64,000 nt of DNA. Origin: Parachlorella kessleri (Eukaryota; Chlorophyta; Trebouxiophyceae; Chlorellales; Chlorellaceae). Where the stretch lies: contig BBXU01000651.1 in NCBI GenBank assembly GCA_001598975.1, positions 30,015 to 94,014 of the forward strand, written 5' to 3'. The notes under the pieces were generated by a model. The model was given only the letters and a program-made list of their open reading frames with translations, made no database searches and was not told where the DNA came from. Position numbers and translations under genes: made by a program. Of this stretch, positions 1-11,600 are shown piece after piece (the first letter of the stretch is position 1; every line of letters begins with the position of its first letter).

Positions 1-175
1 GGGCGCGCTGGAGGCTGCGCCAGGCCGGTGCATAGCCAGCAGCGTGGGGCTTCTGGCCAGGCAAGCAGATGCACGCGGGCATGTGCATGCCAACCACGCG
101 CATGTGGGTCGGCTTCACAGCTCAACCCCAGCCGTGGGAGCCCCACCAGCGCGTCCCCTCTGGTTTTGCGTGCAG

Positions 176-318
176 AGCACATCAAGGAGCAGATTGCGGC
201 CATCGGCGAGAACATCCAGGTCCGCCGCTTTGAGCGCTTTGTGCTGGGGGAGGGCATCGAGAAGAAGGTGGCAGACTTTGCCGCGGAGGTGGCCGCACAG
301 ACCGGCGCCCAGCTCTGA
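176..318 (+). CDS. tsf: Translation elongation factor Ts, last exon only
   Basis: This is the C-terminal exon of EF-Ts, the nucleotide-exchange factor that regenerates EF-Tu-GTP. A polypyrimidine stretch and TGCAG acceptor at 171-175 precede the coding sequence. The exon encodes [19 protein letters not shown], a hallmark EF-Ts segment, and then [19 protein letters not shown], the typical C-terminus, before TGA at 316-318. In green algae the plastid EF-Ts is nucleus-encoded and often part of a larger S1-domain polyprotein (PETs). The upstream exons lie outside the window, so I cannot tell the plastid polyprotein from a simple organellar EF-Ts. A TGTAA motif at 621 probably marks its 3' end. 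Confidence 0.9.
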
Positions 319-620
319 GTACTTGTGAGGGAGCAGCCTGCCTGGAAGGCTTTGGCGGGCCTTGCCCTGCCCTGCGAGAGGCCCGCGGCAGGCTCTCAGC
401 AAGCTGGTGTGGGGACGGCTGGTGCCCCTCGGGCCTCTGCCTTGGATTGCTGCGCGGGCGGCGGGAGCAAGCCCCCGTGTGTGGGCAGTGGAGTGGTCAC
501 TGCGTTGTCAAGCGCCTTCAGGCGCGACACGAAGGTGCTTCCCTGCTGGTACACACGCGGGGCAAGGCTCGAGTGCTGCCGGCACAGCAGAGGGGCCTCC
601 CAGGTGGCAGGCTGGTGCTT

Positions 621-625
621 TGTAA
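621..625 (+). terminator. Candidate UGUAA polyadenylation signal of EF-Ts
   Basis: TGTAA lies about 300 bases after the EF-Ts stop. UGUAA is the usual polyadenylation signal in chlorophyte mRNAs. The assignment rests on position and motif only. Confidence 0.5.
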
Positions 626-887
626 GATCTTTTACGCTGTTTGGCGAGTGAGGGTGGGCAAGGTCGGTCGAGATGCGCCAGTGTCTTTGGCAGGACTCAG
701 GAGGTTGTGGTTCAGGCATTGACATAGTAGCTGTCTGTCTTTGTGATATTGGGGACTCACTTGTTGGCTTGCAATTTTGGGTGCCCTTTTTCAGTTATCA
801 CAGCTTTCCTGGGCACAGCCCCCCACCATTACTTAAGTTGAATCAGACCACCTTGCTGCCATTCTCGGTTCCTTTTGCAACTGAGTG

Positions 888-935
888 TTACATTCCTGGG
901 TGAGCTTACCAACTGCGGCTGACGATGTTGTTACA
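888..935 (-). terminator. Candidate UGUAA polyadenylation signals of importin-alpha
   Basis: Two minus-strand TGTAA motifs (TTACA on + at 931-935 and 888-892) lie 470-515 bases beyond the importin-alpha stop. Either could serve. This is motif and position evidence only. Confidence 0.4.
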
Positions 936-1402
936 ACAGAGACTAGCATGGGCGGTGTAGCATGGCAGGATGCATACCCTGACCAGGATTGCCAAGCAAA
1001 GACCATGTATCCCCAGTGCTTATGAAGAGCCAAGGTCACTAAGCCAACTTTCAGCAGAGCGCTGCAGCAAGGCTACCTGTCCGGTTCGACCGCAAAGCAT
1101 TGCATGTGCATGCGCCCTGGAAAGGAGACTTGGCATTTTTTGTACCTGCAAGCCTGCTGGCCCCGAGCCACAACTGCGGGAAGCATAGCACACACGAAGC
1201 AAACCACACACACAAAGTACACACACAGCCTGCATCCTAATGGCCAGCAGCCTAGCGGGTCACAAGCCCCTGCTCACCACTGCTGCTGCCCTTGCTTCTT
1301 GAGAGAATGCCACCTGCTGCTCGCACGGGCACGCTGCACCTCAGTCGCCCCAGCACTGCGCCACCTGCTACCGATGCTCAACGAGCCAGCCGCCACTGCT
1401 GA

Positions 1403-4400
1403 TTATGACATATTGAAGTTGAAGCCTCCCTGTGGCTGCTGCTGGCCAAAGCCAGGTGCACCAAACTGGTATGTGCCTGCACGAGGGGCCACCCGACACA
1501 CCTTGAGGACGTGGGGATATTAACTATATTGACAAGCCCAACTGCAGCCAAAGAGTCGCATGTGGAGCAGCAAGTGTGCAGCTGAGCGAGGGGCAACTCC
1601 CGCGCACCGCATGCCGCCAGCCACCCATGCCTGCAACCAACCCCAGCAACCCCCACAGGGCACTGGGAGCAGGGAATGTGACTCAGAGGTGGGTCAAACA
1701 ACAGCAAGCACGCCACCAGCAGCCCTTGGGCTTCCGGCACAGTACCCAGCTCCCCCCTTACCACACACACGCCTGCCCTTCCCTGCCGGGTGATCTCTTC
1801 TACTGAATGTGCTTCCCACGCCCCAGCATCTCCCACCGCGCATGCCCAGGTTGTTCCCTGTGCAGCCCGCACGGCCCGCACCAGCTCTGCACAACCTCCA
1901 CAGCACGTCCACCGCCGCCGCACCCCCCCACTACGCCTTACCACGCATGGTCAGGCCTTACTCACCCTGCGCAGCGTCCACAGCGGGCGCCAGGTTCTCC
2001 ACCTCCCCATCCTCCACATCAAAGTAGTTCTCCAGCAGGGCCACCGCCTTCTCGTAGATGTCCTCGTTGCTGTGGTTCTGCAGGTCCTCGATCTTGTCCA
2101 GCCCCTCCGCCTCGTCCACAAGCGTGGCAAAGGGGTTGGCGGCGTTGGGCCCGCCCAGCTCCTTCTCCGTCTCGCCAACCTGCATCGTTGGCACCCAGGC
2201 GCAGATGGGTTTGCTGGTGAGTGGAACACCAGGTTCTGTTGTGCAACGAAGCTGTGGCGACCCTCGTGTACCCGGGGACCAAACACCCGCCGCTTGGCTC
2301 GGGACCCCACGGGCCTCAACAGCCCTCAACCGTCACTAGGATTATAAGTGCCCTATCATATCATGGTAAGCAGCCCACAAAACAACCCAGAGCCTTGGGC
2401 TCACGAGCTGACCCATGAAACGGGCTTCCTCTGGCACGGACGTTACGCGACGCGCCCCAGTGACAGGTTGCGCCGCGCCCCTACCCCTCCAGGGACCCCT
2501 GCCGCACACACGCGGCTCTCCGACCATGCTGTGCTTCCCTACCCTCAACCCACCGGGGCAGGCGAGGAACCCCTCCCGCCCCGCCCCCGCCCCCCCCGCC
2601 CCGCCCGGCGGTCACCTTGAGTATGTTCTCCAGCCCCTCAAGCGCCACCGTGATGATGCGCACGTCCGAGCAGGTGAGCAGGTCGCACAGCGGGCGGATG
2701 CAGCCCTGGCTGACCAGGTAGCGGATCTGCTCGTGCGTGCCGCCGCTGGTCGCGTTGCTAATGGCCCAGGCCGCCTCCTTCTTGATGTCAAACTCTGGAG
2801 CAGCAGCAGCAGCAACCGCAGCGCAGCGATAGGGAGGGCACCACCTGGCGGCTGCGGCCGCCCCCTACCAGCCCAGCTACCAGCCCTACTTTTAATTGCC
2901 CGACGGTAACCTCTTCCAGCCGCTCGTAGATCAACATCGAACTGCTGGCTGTTCCTACCAGCCGCAAAGCACTTCTCCTCCCACTGCAGGCAGGCGGGCA
3001 GGCAGGCGTCCAGGCAAGGGGCGTGCACTGAGAGCAACCTAAAGGCACCCCACGGTACTACTACCCCAGGCGCAGTGGCCAACGCGCTGTCGGCCGGCGC
3101 GGCACAGCGCACCTGCTGTGGAGAGCAGGTGCACAAGGGGTGGAATGATGCCGGCGTCAATCACATTCTGGATCTGCTCCTTGGTGCCAGCAGTGATGTT
3201 GCTAATGGTCCAGCAAGCCTCCTGCGGCAGAGGAGGTGGGCGCAACATCCCTGCTGAGCACTGGACGCAATCGGGTCAGCCGGTACAATATAAACATGAT
3301 GGGTTAGACATGTCAGGCAGTGCTCGACCAGGTGACGGCTCCCGAGGGCTAGATGCCAGGGCTGCTGGGGGGCCCCCAACAAATTCGGGTGCAATGGAAG
3401 CGGTGCCAACGTCTCGCGCACAGGCATCCCACACGTACCTTCTTGATCGACTTCTTGTGGCTGGTCGTCAACAAGTTGAGCAGGCAGGGCAGCGCGCCGC
3501 AGTTGATAATAGTCTGCGTCTGCTGGTCGTCACCGGTCACAATGTTGCCGACCGTGCGAAGTGCAGGGACCAGCACCGAAGGGGACTGGTGCCTGCAGCA
3601 ATACAAGCCTGGACCTCTACCCCCTCACAACCTCAGCTGCTAACAGGGCCTGGTTGTTGGTAGCTCCGACACGCTGGCGCAAGTATGCAAATAGCTAAGC
3701 CGCCAGGCCACACACCAAACCACACGGACAGCGGGCCTCCCAGGTAGCCAAAAGCGCCAGCATCAAACCCACGTTCACCCAACGCAGGAGCCAGGGACGC
3801 ACCCACCAAAAAGCCCAGGCACCTACCAACAGCATCTCAAACAGTTGACAGCAAATCCCCCCAGGCAGAACATCTAATCCAAACGAACAAAAAGGCAAAG
3901 TAACCACCAGCAGCATGCACTTACAGCAGCAGCTCAACCAGGCGACGGCAGACTCCCGCCTGGATGACCTCCTGGATCTTGTCGTTGGTGCCGTCGCTCA
4001 AATATGACAGCGCCCAGCAGCCGTCGGTCAGCACCTCCTCGTCCTGGCTGTGGATCAGGCGGGCAAGCGCCGGCAGCGCCTGCTTGACCTGCATGGGGAA
4101 GGCCGTGCGGGAGGAGACAGGTTCGTGAGCACCCAACTCATGCAGGCTACGACTAGTCAAGCCAAGCGCAGGCAGAGCGCCTGCTAGACTTGCACTTGTT
4201 AGCATGCGCACTGGAACTGTCAGCGTGCGCACTAGAACAACCGAGCAGGGGACATCCAGTGTATCAATGGGTATACCGCAAACACCAGTGCACAGCGTCT
4301 TGCTGCGGGAGGGCCTCCCCCTCCAGCGAGAATGGGGCACAAATCCTACCGAACAACTGGCCCTCCTGCATGCCATCAACACCCTCAGCACGCCTGCATC

Positions 4401-6492
4401 TCGCCACCCACCACCTCAAGGTTGTACTTCGTGCTCATCCTGCCACCCTGGCATCTCTTATAGCTGCCAACGATCCATGACCTACGTGCCCGACACACCA
4501 TGCCCCAAGCGACATGGGTGCCCAACAGCAGCTGCCGCTTGCTGGTCGCAACCCTACAGAGCTGCCCCAGCTACTCCCCGCTGCGCGCCATCCAAGCTGC
4601 CTGCCCCCACAGATCGCTCAGCGACTCATTGACCAAGACTCCAGGCCAGCGTGTGCACCTGCTCAAAGTCCGGCTGCGGCTTGCCGCGGCAGAAGTTGGA
4701 CAGGGTCCAGGTGGCGTTGCGCAGCATGGACATCTTGTTGTTGTCCTTCAGCTGCTCCAGCAGCGGGTGCAGCGCGCCGTACCCCAGCACAAGGTCGCGG
4801 CACTTGGGCGAGTCGCCAGCAATGTTGCCCAGGGCCCACACGGCCTACAGCGCAAGGGATGGTAGATGGTTAAGACTGCAAAAGCGACACCGATGTCACA
4901 TCTCCGCCTTAGCTCTTGGACTTCTTTTGAACTGCTACTCCACCACATGAACAAAGTCGAGGCTTCTCATCAGAGGTCTGAAGCATACATCCAAGCCATC
5001 CTCAGAGCGAGGGCCAGGGTGGAGAACATTGTGACAGGCAACGCACCACGCAGCAGCCCAGCACAAGGCACCTGCTCCCTGACGTCATCGATTGGTGAGC
5101 CAAGCAGCTGCACAAAAATGGGGACTGCCCCCGCCTCAATGACTACGCGGGTGTGGTCCGAGGTGCCGGAAGCCACGTTGGTCAGGGCCCAAGCCGCCTC
5201 AAACTGCACAAGCAGCACCCACAGACCTGATGCCACCACACTGTCACAGTGTTGAGAGCGATGAAAAGTCCTGAGTCCTGGCTACACCCGTGCTTCTCCC
5301 CTGCCACCAACAACTTCGCCATGACCAAGGCGTCGATGGGTTGGGGGTTGCATCAACTGTGGCTTATAACTGTTCCACATGTTACCTGGATGGGATTTGT
5401 GCCGTGGGGTTTCCAACCGTTGTGAGTGAAAATCCTTCACAGGCTAACTGAGATTTGTTAGGCATCATTCCTTGTGACTTAGTCCTATCTTCACCAAGCC
5501 AAGATTACGTCCCATATACCATGCCCTGGCGCTTGGACTGACCAGCAATGGCCAGGCTGCCACCCGCGAAACAACAACGTCAGGCCGGCAGCCTACGCAC
5601 CTGCAATGCAGGCAGGTCACCACGCTGCAGGAACTGCACAAATCGCGGGATGACGCCCTGGCTGATAACCTCCTCAATGGGCGGGTTGCGCTCTGCACGG
5701 AGGACAGCGGAAACAACACGCCAGGCTTATTGAGGAACACGCACACCCGCAGTTTGGACCTTCGGGTGAGCAGCCCACAGTCTGCCTTAAGCTCACAGCC
5801 GGCTTTAGGCAAGTACGAGGCAACACGCTTTGCAGCCACTGCATGCCAGCAAGATGAGATACGCGACCCCATTGTGCGTTGCTAACCCAGAGGACTGTTG
5901 GCGCTAGCCAGGAAAGCGGCAGAGGGCGACCTGCACTAGTTTAAAGTGGCCAGCTGCGTTGCGCACCAATGGAAAGCAGCTTGCGGAACTGGGTGGTTGC
6001 CTCAAGCTGCGCCTGGTGATCCTCAGACCAGACACCTTGGACCATTGCCGGTAGGCTCTCCAGCTGCACACAATCAGCCAGGGAGCCTGCAGTTGCTATC
6101 TCATACCCTTGCTAGGGTGCCAGGCACAAACTTCCCAAGGCTCAAGGCCCGCTTGATCACCTTCTGCTGCATCATGGGGCGGTTGGACTCCATCTCCCCG
6201 GCTGCCACAACAGCCCCAACCATGCGTTTCTTCTGCAAGTTCTCATCGCGCCTATCCTTGCGCAGCTGGACGATATTGTCCTCGCGCTTCCTACGTGCTG
6301 CAGTCAGGTCAATAAAGCTGCAGGTTGCCAAGTGCGCAAGGCTGCCAGACATCAAGAAAGGGAGGCAGGACGTAGATGGGCCACGAAATGCCCGCATGTG
6401 CCTGCCGTTGAGCCCCGCAAGTCACCTTCGTCAAGGTCAATGCCCTTCTTTATGTTGCGGCCAGCTTTCGAGCCCCCCGGCCGCAAGCTCAT
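1403..6492 (-). CDS. IPA1: Importin subunit alpha (karyopherin alpha)
   Basis: This is the adaptor that binds classical nuclear localisation signals and importin-beta for nuclear import. There are twelve minus-strand exons: 6492-6426, 6297-6107, 6063-5967, 5692-5601, 5203-5072, 4844-4659, 4088-3925, 3592-3439, 3221-3113, 2794-2616, 2179-1966 and 1476-1403 (1659 nt, 552 aa). Start: [20 protein letters not shown]. The basic importin-beta-binding domain follows (RRKREDN, LQKKR). Armadillo repeats carry the family signatures [26 protein letters not shown] and [13 protein letters not shown] with the conserved Trp/Asn ladder. The last exon is tiny: [10 protein letters not shown] then GGFNFNMS and stop, the usual FxFG-like tail. 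All phases agree across the joins. The intron at 6106-6064 is only 43 nt. Length matches the family. Confidence 0.96.
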
Positions 6493-6599
6493 TGTGCTCC
6501 CTCTTACTGGAACTGCGAGTGGGAAAGGTCACAACAACTGATCACTTCCACAGCGTTACTTCGTTGCTGGGAAAACACCACCCCCAAAACAGCTAGAAG

Positions 6600-8617
6600 G
6601 TTAAATATAATTACAAGCTGCAGCCTGCATTGCCTTTGGTCGTTTCAAAGTTTCGCGGGGACCTCATGAAGCGAGCGACCCCAAACCCTGGGCCAGCAGC
6701 AATGGGCTGATGGTTCAGGTCGCAATCCAGACTGAAATCGTGAAACAGGTGAATGTCTTGGACGCCTTGAGACCATAGTGGCTTGAATTATGTACTGCTC
6801 CTGCAGTATGGGGCTTACCAGCCGCCAATGATTGAGCAGGGAGTTGGCCACACTTGCCAGGCTTAAGTGGGTGGTTGGGTACTTGAAGACTTGCTGGTCA
6901 TTAAATATCACCAACATCAGACATACCACGCTAGTAAGGATCCTTCGGGCAGCCTCAGTAGGGAAAACCTCGTGTGCCAGCTGCTTGCTGAGGGACGTCT
7001 ATCATATGTGTTACTGAGCTGTATATGGCAGGTACGCCAGACAGAGCCAGGGCACTTTGCTGCATAATGCATTATGCGCCTTGAGTGCAAAGGAAGCGGG
7101 CGTAGGACTGGCTGAGGGAGGCCTTGGAGATGCTTATATAACGGGCGGTTGAAGAAGAAAACATAAGTATACAGGGCTGTGCAGCTCTCCAGCAACAGCA
7201 TGCCTTCAGCAGGCAGCAGCAGCAGCAGCCGGATGGCAGTCCCGGGTCTGAGTTTTCCAAAAAGGGCTGAAGGGTCAGCTGGGCTTGCCACTGTGAGGTA
7301 GTTTTGAGCAAGACTGCCCCTCATCTAACAGAAAGGGGCCAGGCAGTCTCCTAGTAGTGCTGCGATCGCCTGCAGAAGACATCCTGGTGCCGCAGCCAAG
7401 CCAGCTATCATGCCCTCAAACATGGCCGATTGCCGCTTCTTTTTCCAATGCTTTGTTCTTACAAAGGCAACCCCAGGAGTCCTTTCCCGCCTGCGCTGTC
7501 CTCAGGCGCACAACACAGACTTCTTGCATATGCTAGCAATATTGGCGGGGGCATGACAGTTGAAGGGTCAAAGTCAGTCTCCTTGGGTGCCGGAACACCG
7601 ACATGTGGTGAACCCGCACGGCATGCAAGTCAGCGTCTCTCAAGAGGCAGTCCCAGGCACTTCCTCACAACTTGTTATAATGGTACGGGCTGAGTGCATG
7701 ATGCGCACAAAGACACATACCGTCTGACCTGGCACGAAAGTCAGCATGCTAACCCTCCAACCTGTTTTCCCCAAAGGTGCAAATATGCCCACAATCTCCT
7801 GACGTATTGCACGGCACTCATGCAGTCCAATACGTCAGGAGATTGTGGGCCTAGTACAGCTTGGCGGCCCTCCACCAAGGCGCAGGACCGTGGGGCAATG
7901 TAGCTCCTGCTGTTACCCCTAACGGTATATACAGAGGCAAGCGCAGCCTGGCAGCACACGCATACTGCCTTGTGCCACATGCATGCCGGGATTTGCCTGT
8001 CGCCTTCACTGCGGACCACCCTCATCCGCACGCAGCGGGAGGTTAACTAAGGCACGTGTTGCACGCGCGCTCACCCTGTAAAACTTGGCGGTGTCAAGGA
8101 CCAGCATGGCTTGAATTGCTGCTGGGACCTGGTGAACCTGGGACATATGCCCAAGCCATGCGTGTAGGTGTCGACCTGGTAGCACTCCTGCTGACCATTT
8201 CCAGCTTTTAACGCTGAACCAGGTCGGGATAGGCTCTTCCCTACCCTGGGCCTACCATGGGCCTTGTCTGCTTGCGCCTCGCAAGGGTTACTTGTCAAAC
8301 TGGCTATCTCACTGCTTGTTACGGACCCCTGCTTGCCCATGCATGGGTCCCCAGACTGCCAAAAGCATTCCTGTGCAGGTGATGGAAACAGGTTGTCCGC
8401 TGTACCCAGCACACCCGTCCTTACTAGACTTTATGATTAATAGTACACATCCTCTTATTCTCTTGAATAGGTTAGGTAACATATTGGTCAGAGCGCGCAA
8501 AGAAGAAGGTGCCCCTTTTTTGGTCCCAAAGGCTACGCAACACCCGCATGACCGACGTATTCCTGATGAGGGGAGTGCTTGATCTTTGCTCTTGCAACCA
8601 TAGGCACCTGGCCCGTC
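6600..8617. other. Unassigned intergenic stretch between importin-alpha and FDXR
   Basis: About 2.1 kb lies between the divergent starts of importin-alpha (6492, -) and the reductase (8618, +). It must hold both promoters. On the minus strand there are short stretches that look coding. One, near 8135-8080, would read VPAAIQAMLVLDTAKFYR between an AG acceptor and a GTGAGC donor. Another, near 6720-6612, has an acceptor-like TTTCAG and would end in FETTKGNAGCSL followed by TAA overlapping a TGTAA motif. I could not chain these into a phase-consistent gene or recognise a family. A perfect hairpin lies at 7787-7850. Confidence 0.4.
7787..7850. repeat. Perfect 23-bp inverted repeat, 18-nt loop
   Basis: The left arm is 7787-7809 and the right arm 7828-7850. 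They are exact reverse complements (GCCCACAATCTCC... against ...GGAGATTGTGGGC) around an 18-nt spacer. Transcribed on either strand it would fold into a strong stem. It could be a small-RNA precursor, a relic of a mobile element, or a 3'-end structure. The sequence alone does not decide. Confidence 0.85.
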
Positions 8618-11600
8618 ATGGCGTGGGGGCGTGTTGCGGCCTCGGTTGCCACGCAGCTGGCTAGGCCTAGCTCCCCTTGGGCACGCCTTCTTTCAACTGC
8701 AGCTGCGGCAGGACCGCTTAATTTTTGCATTGTGGGCTCCGGACCTGCGGGTTTTTATACAGCCGACAAGGTGGCCGCCTCTAACTGTTGGCTGATGGGT
8801 TGCTCCTAATATCTGTACAGTATTGATGTTGACCTGTCAACCTCGTCTTGAACCTCTTTCTTGCTTGCAGTTGCTGAAAAAGTATGGGGACAGGGCAAGA
8901 GTTGATGTGGTGGTGAGTCCACGCCCCTGATGACTGCTGCCTCATCTTCAGCCTGCGGCTTTGATCCCTTCAATCCCGAGTCTATGGCTCTGTGACGTAT
9001 CCATATGTCTTGAGAGTTTAGACGTTCCAAGTATCAGCACCTTGGCGTTTGCAGGAGGCTTTGCCCACCCCATTTGGCCTGGTCCGCTCTGGGGTGGCGC
9101 CAGACCACGCAGACACCAAGGCAAGTGACTACCCTACATCCTGCCCTGCAAACACCAGAAGGAATACGCCCAGTCCCGTCCCATTGCATAGAAGCCCGGC
9201 GTGGTTGCATTATGGGGCACTTTCCATTTCCAGTTCCTAAATGTCCTCTTCTTGTTACAGGTGGGGCGGCCTCCGCATTCCCACCCTTCAGCACATGCCC
9301 ACTTTTGCTGTTCTGACGTGTCATCCTGCTCCTTAGCCAGGCGCCGGACACGCAGCCCGGCCCGGTCATGCACCAGCGGCAAGTTTCACTACTCCTTTGT
9401 GGTCCAGAACGTGATCAACCAGTTCACGCAGCTGGCTCAAGATGGGCGCGTGGGCTTCCTGGGCAACGTGCGAGTGGGGAAGGACCTGTCGCTAGAAGAG
9501 CTCCGCGCTCGCTACAACGCTGTGGTCCTCTGCTACGGCGCTGAGAGCGACCGGCCGCTGGGTGTGCCTGGGGAGGTGCGTGGTGCCGGCACAGGTGGTG
9601 GTTGCGCGCGGTGGTGCTGACTGGCAGCCGGGGTGTTCATGACAGGTGCCCTGCACCATGGACGGCGTGGAGTTGATGCTTCGGCCACAATGCGGGGAGA
9701 CATGAGGTTGTGTGCTGGGGGGCCGCTGTCCTGTACTGCTGGGGCCCATTGAAGCTGCTGGATCGCTTCATTTTGTTACTACTGTGTGTGCATTTGCGCT
9801 CGTGGGCAGGGCTGGAGCCTGCACCAATGTGCCCTGCAACCTCTACATCGCAGTACGATGCTGCCTCTGCGCCATGCCTATTGTCACACACCTTGCCACC
9901 CTCCACACAACTTGGCTGTCTGCATCCCATTGCAACAGAACCTGACGGGCGTGTACTCTGCACGCGAGTTTGTGTGGTGGTACAACGGCCACCCACATTA
10001 CGCTGGCCTCCCAATAGACCTCTCCAAGATGCGGCGGGTGGCCATTTGCGGGCTGGGCAACGTGGCCGTGGACTGTGCGCGGGTGCTGCTGCAGGTGGGC
10101 CCCTGCCGCACTGATCTTGCTGTTGGGGTACAGAGTGTTGGTCCTGATCACTCATAAGCAAGCAACTATGACCGGCTTGGGTCTTTCTAAAACATGATCT
10201 TTGGGCCTTACTTGCGGGGCATAGTCGCAAGATACCCTGAGACGAGACTTTGCGCAGCAGGTACTCTTCTGTTGTGCTGGCATGCGGTCCATGAGGAGCC
10301 ACGACGGGCAGACTGAGACGCTGCACCCCACGACCCCTGCTGCAGCCTGCCGATGCGATAGCCACGACTGACATTGCCAGCCATGCGGTGGAGCAGCTGA
10401 GGCGGAGCGCTGTAGAGGAGGTGCACCTGGTTGGGCGGAGAGGTCCCGTGCAGGTATGTGCAGCAGTGGGGGCAGCTCGGGCCAGCCTGCCCACAAGCTG
10501 ACCTGGAATACAGCCACATGCACGTGGTGGCTTGCTCAATAACCTCATGGCCTGCGGCCGCCGTGCTGATGCGGCCGGCCTTCCCATTTGCAAACGCATT
10601 GGTGTGTTTCAGTCGTGCACTGTTTGAGTCCTGCTTGGCTTGGGAGACCGTGCGGGGGAAGAGGTCGACTGGCGCGGTTTCCCGCAGAGGTACAGCCAAG
10701 TACCCCTGCAGTTACCCTGTAGTACCAAGAACAGAGCCCGCCTTGCCGCAGGCGGCCTTCACCCCGAAAGAGCTGCGGGAGGTGCTGGGCCTGGACAACG
10801 TGGCGGTGCGCATGGACGCCGCTACATTTGCGCTGAGCGCGGCCGACGAGGCGGAGCTCAAGGCCACGCGCATGAAGAAGCGCGTGTTTGACATCCTGTT
10901 CAAGCAGCTGAAGGAGAGCAAGGCGGGGTGAGCCGGGGCGCGGGCACTCCCTGGGTGCGAGCACACGTACTGAGGGCTGCTGCGCCATGAAAGTGTGCTC
11001 AAGGGGGTTGCTGTGGGTTCCCAAGCCTGTCTGCAGCGTGTTCCAGCTGGGGTGGAAGCAGTCCCTGTGGCGAGGTTTGAAGCGGCGGGCGTGCAGCTGG
11101 AGAGGCTTGCCCGGTGCGTGTCATAGATGCCTCCCTGCCCACACAAGAGTGCCGCTACAGGCGGCCCCGCTGCGTTGCGCTTCCGTCCCTTGTAGACCCT
11201 CCTGACTGTCTGCAACCCGGGTACTATATTGGCCCCGCTGACGAGCCCCATGCCGCCCTCGATTATCCGCGCCCTGCTGCCCATTTTGCGCAGGGCCAAG
11301 ACGCTAGCTCTGGACTTTTTGCGGAACCCGGCTGAGGTCATAGGTGATGGCCAGGGCCAGGTCAAGGCGCTGAAGCTGGAAAAGACGCGGCTGGAGCCGC
11401 CGGCAGACGGCAAGGGCGACCAGAAGGCAGTCGGCACCGGGGAGTTTGAGACGATCGAGGTGGACCTGGTGAGTAGGGTGGGTTGTGGTAGATGGTGGGA
11501 GGGCGGGACACAGAAGGGCGGCAGCGCAGGGCACAATTCTTCAGGTTCAGCTTATCTTCACAAGATATGTTAGTGTATCATGCAACAAGCCCCAACCCTG

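Larger units (their letters stand above)
319..1402. other. Convergent intergenic region (3' UTRs)
   Basis: This separates EF-Ts (+) from importin-alpha (-), so both 3' UTRs should lie here. TGTAA for the left gene is at 621. On the minus strand, TGTAA motifs for importin-alpha lie at 931-935 and 888-892 (TTACA on +). I see no convincing coding sequence. Confidence 0.6.

Noticed and set aside
8579..8617. Upstream in-frame ATG for FDXR
   Set aside because: It would place a hydrophobic stretch ahead of a good mitochondrial presequence that starts at 8618. I prefer the second ATG, though the first is not excluded.
9637..10599. 320-codon open frame on the minus strand
   Set aside because: It is antisense to FDXR exons 5 and 6, which carry clear NADPH-binding motifs. 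It shows no recognisable content.
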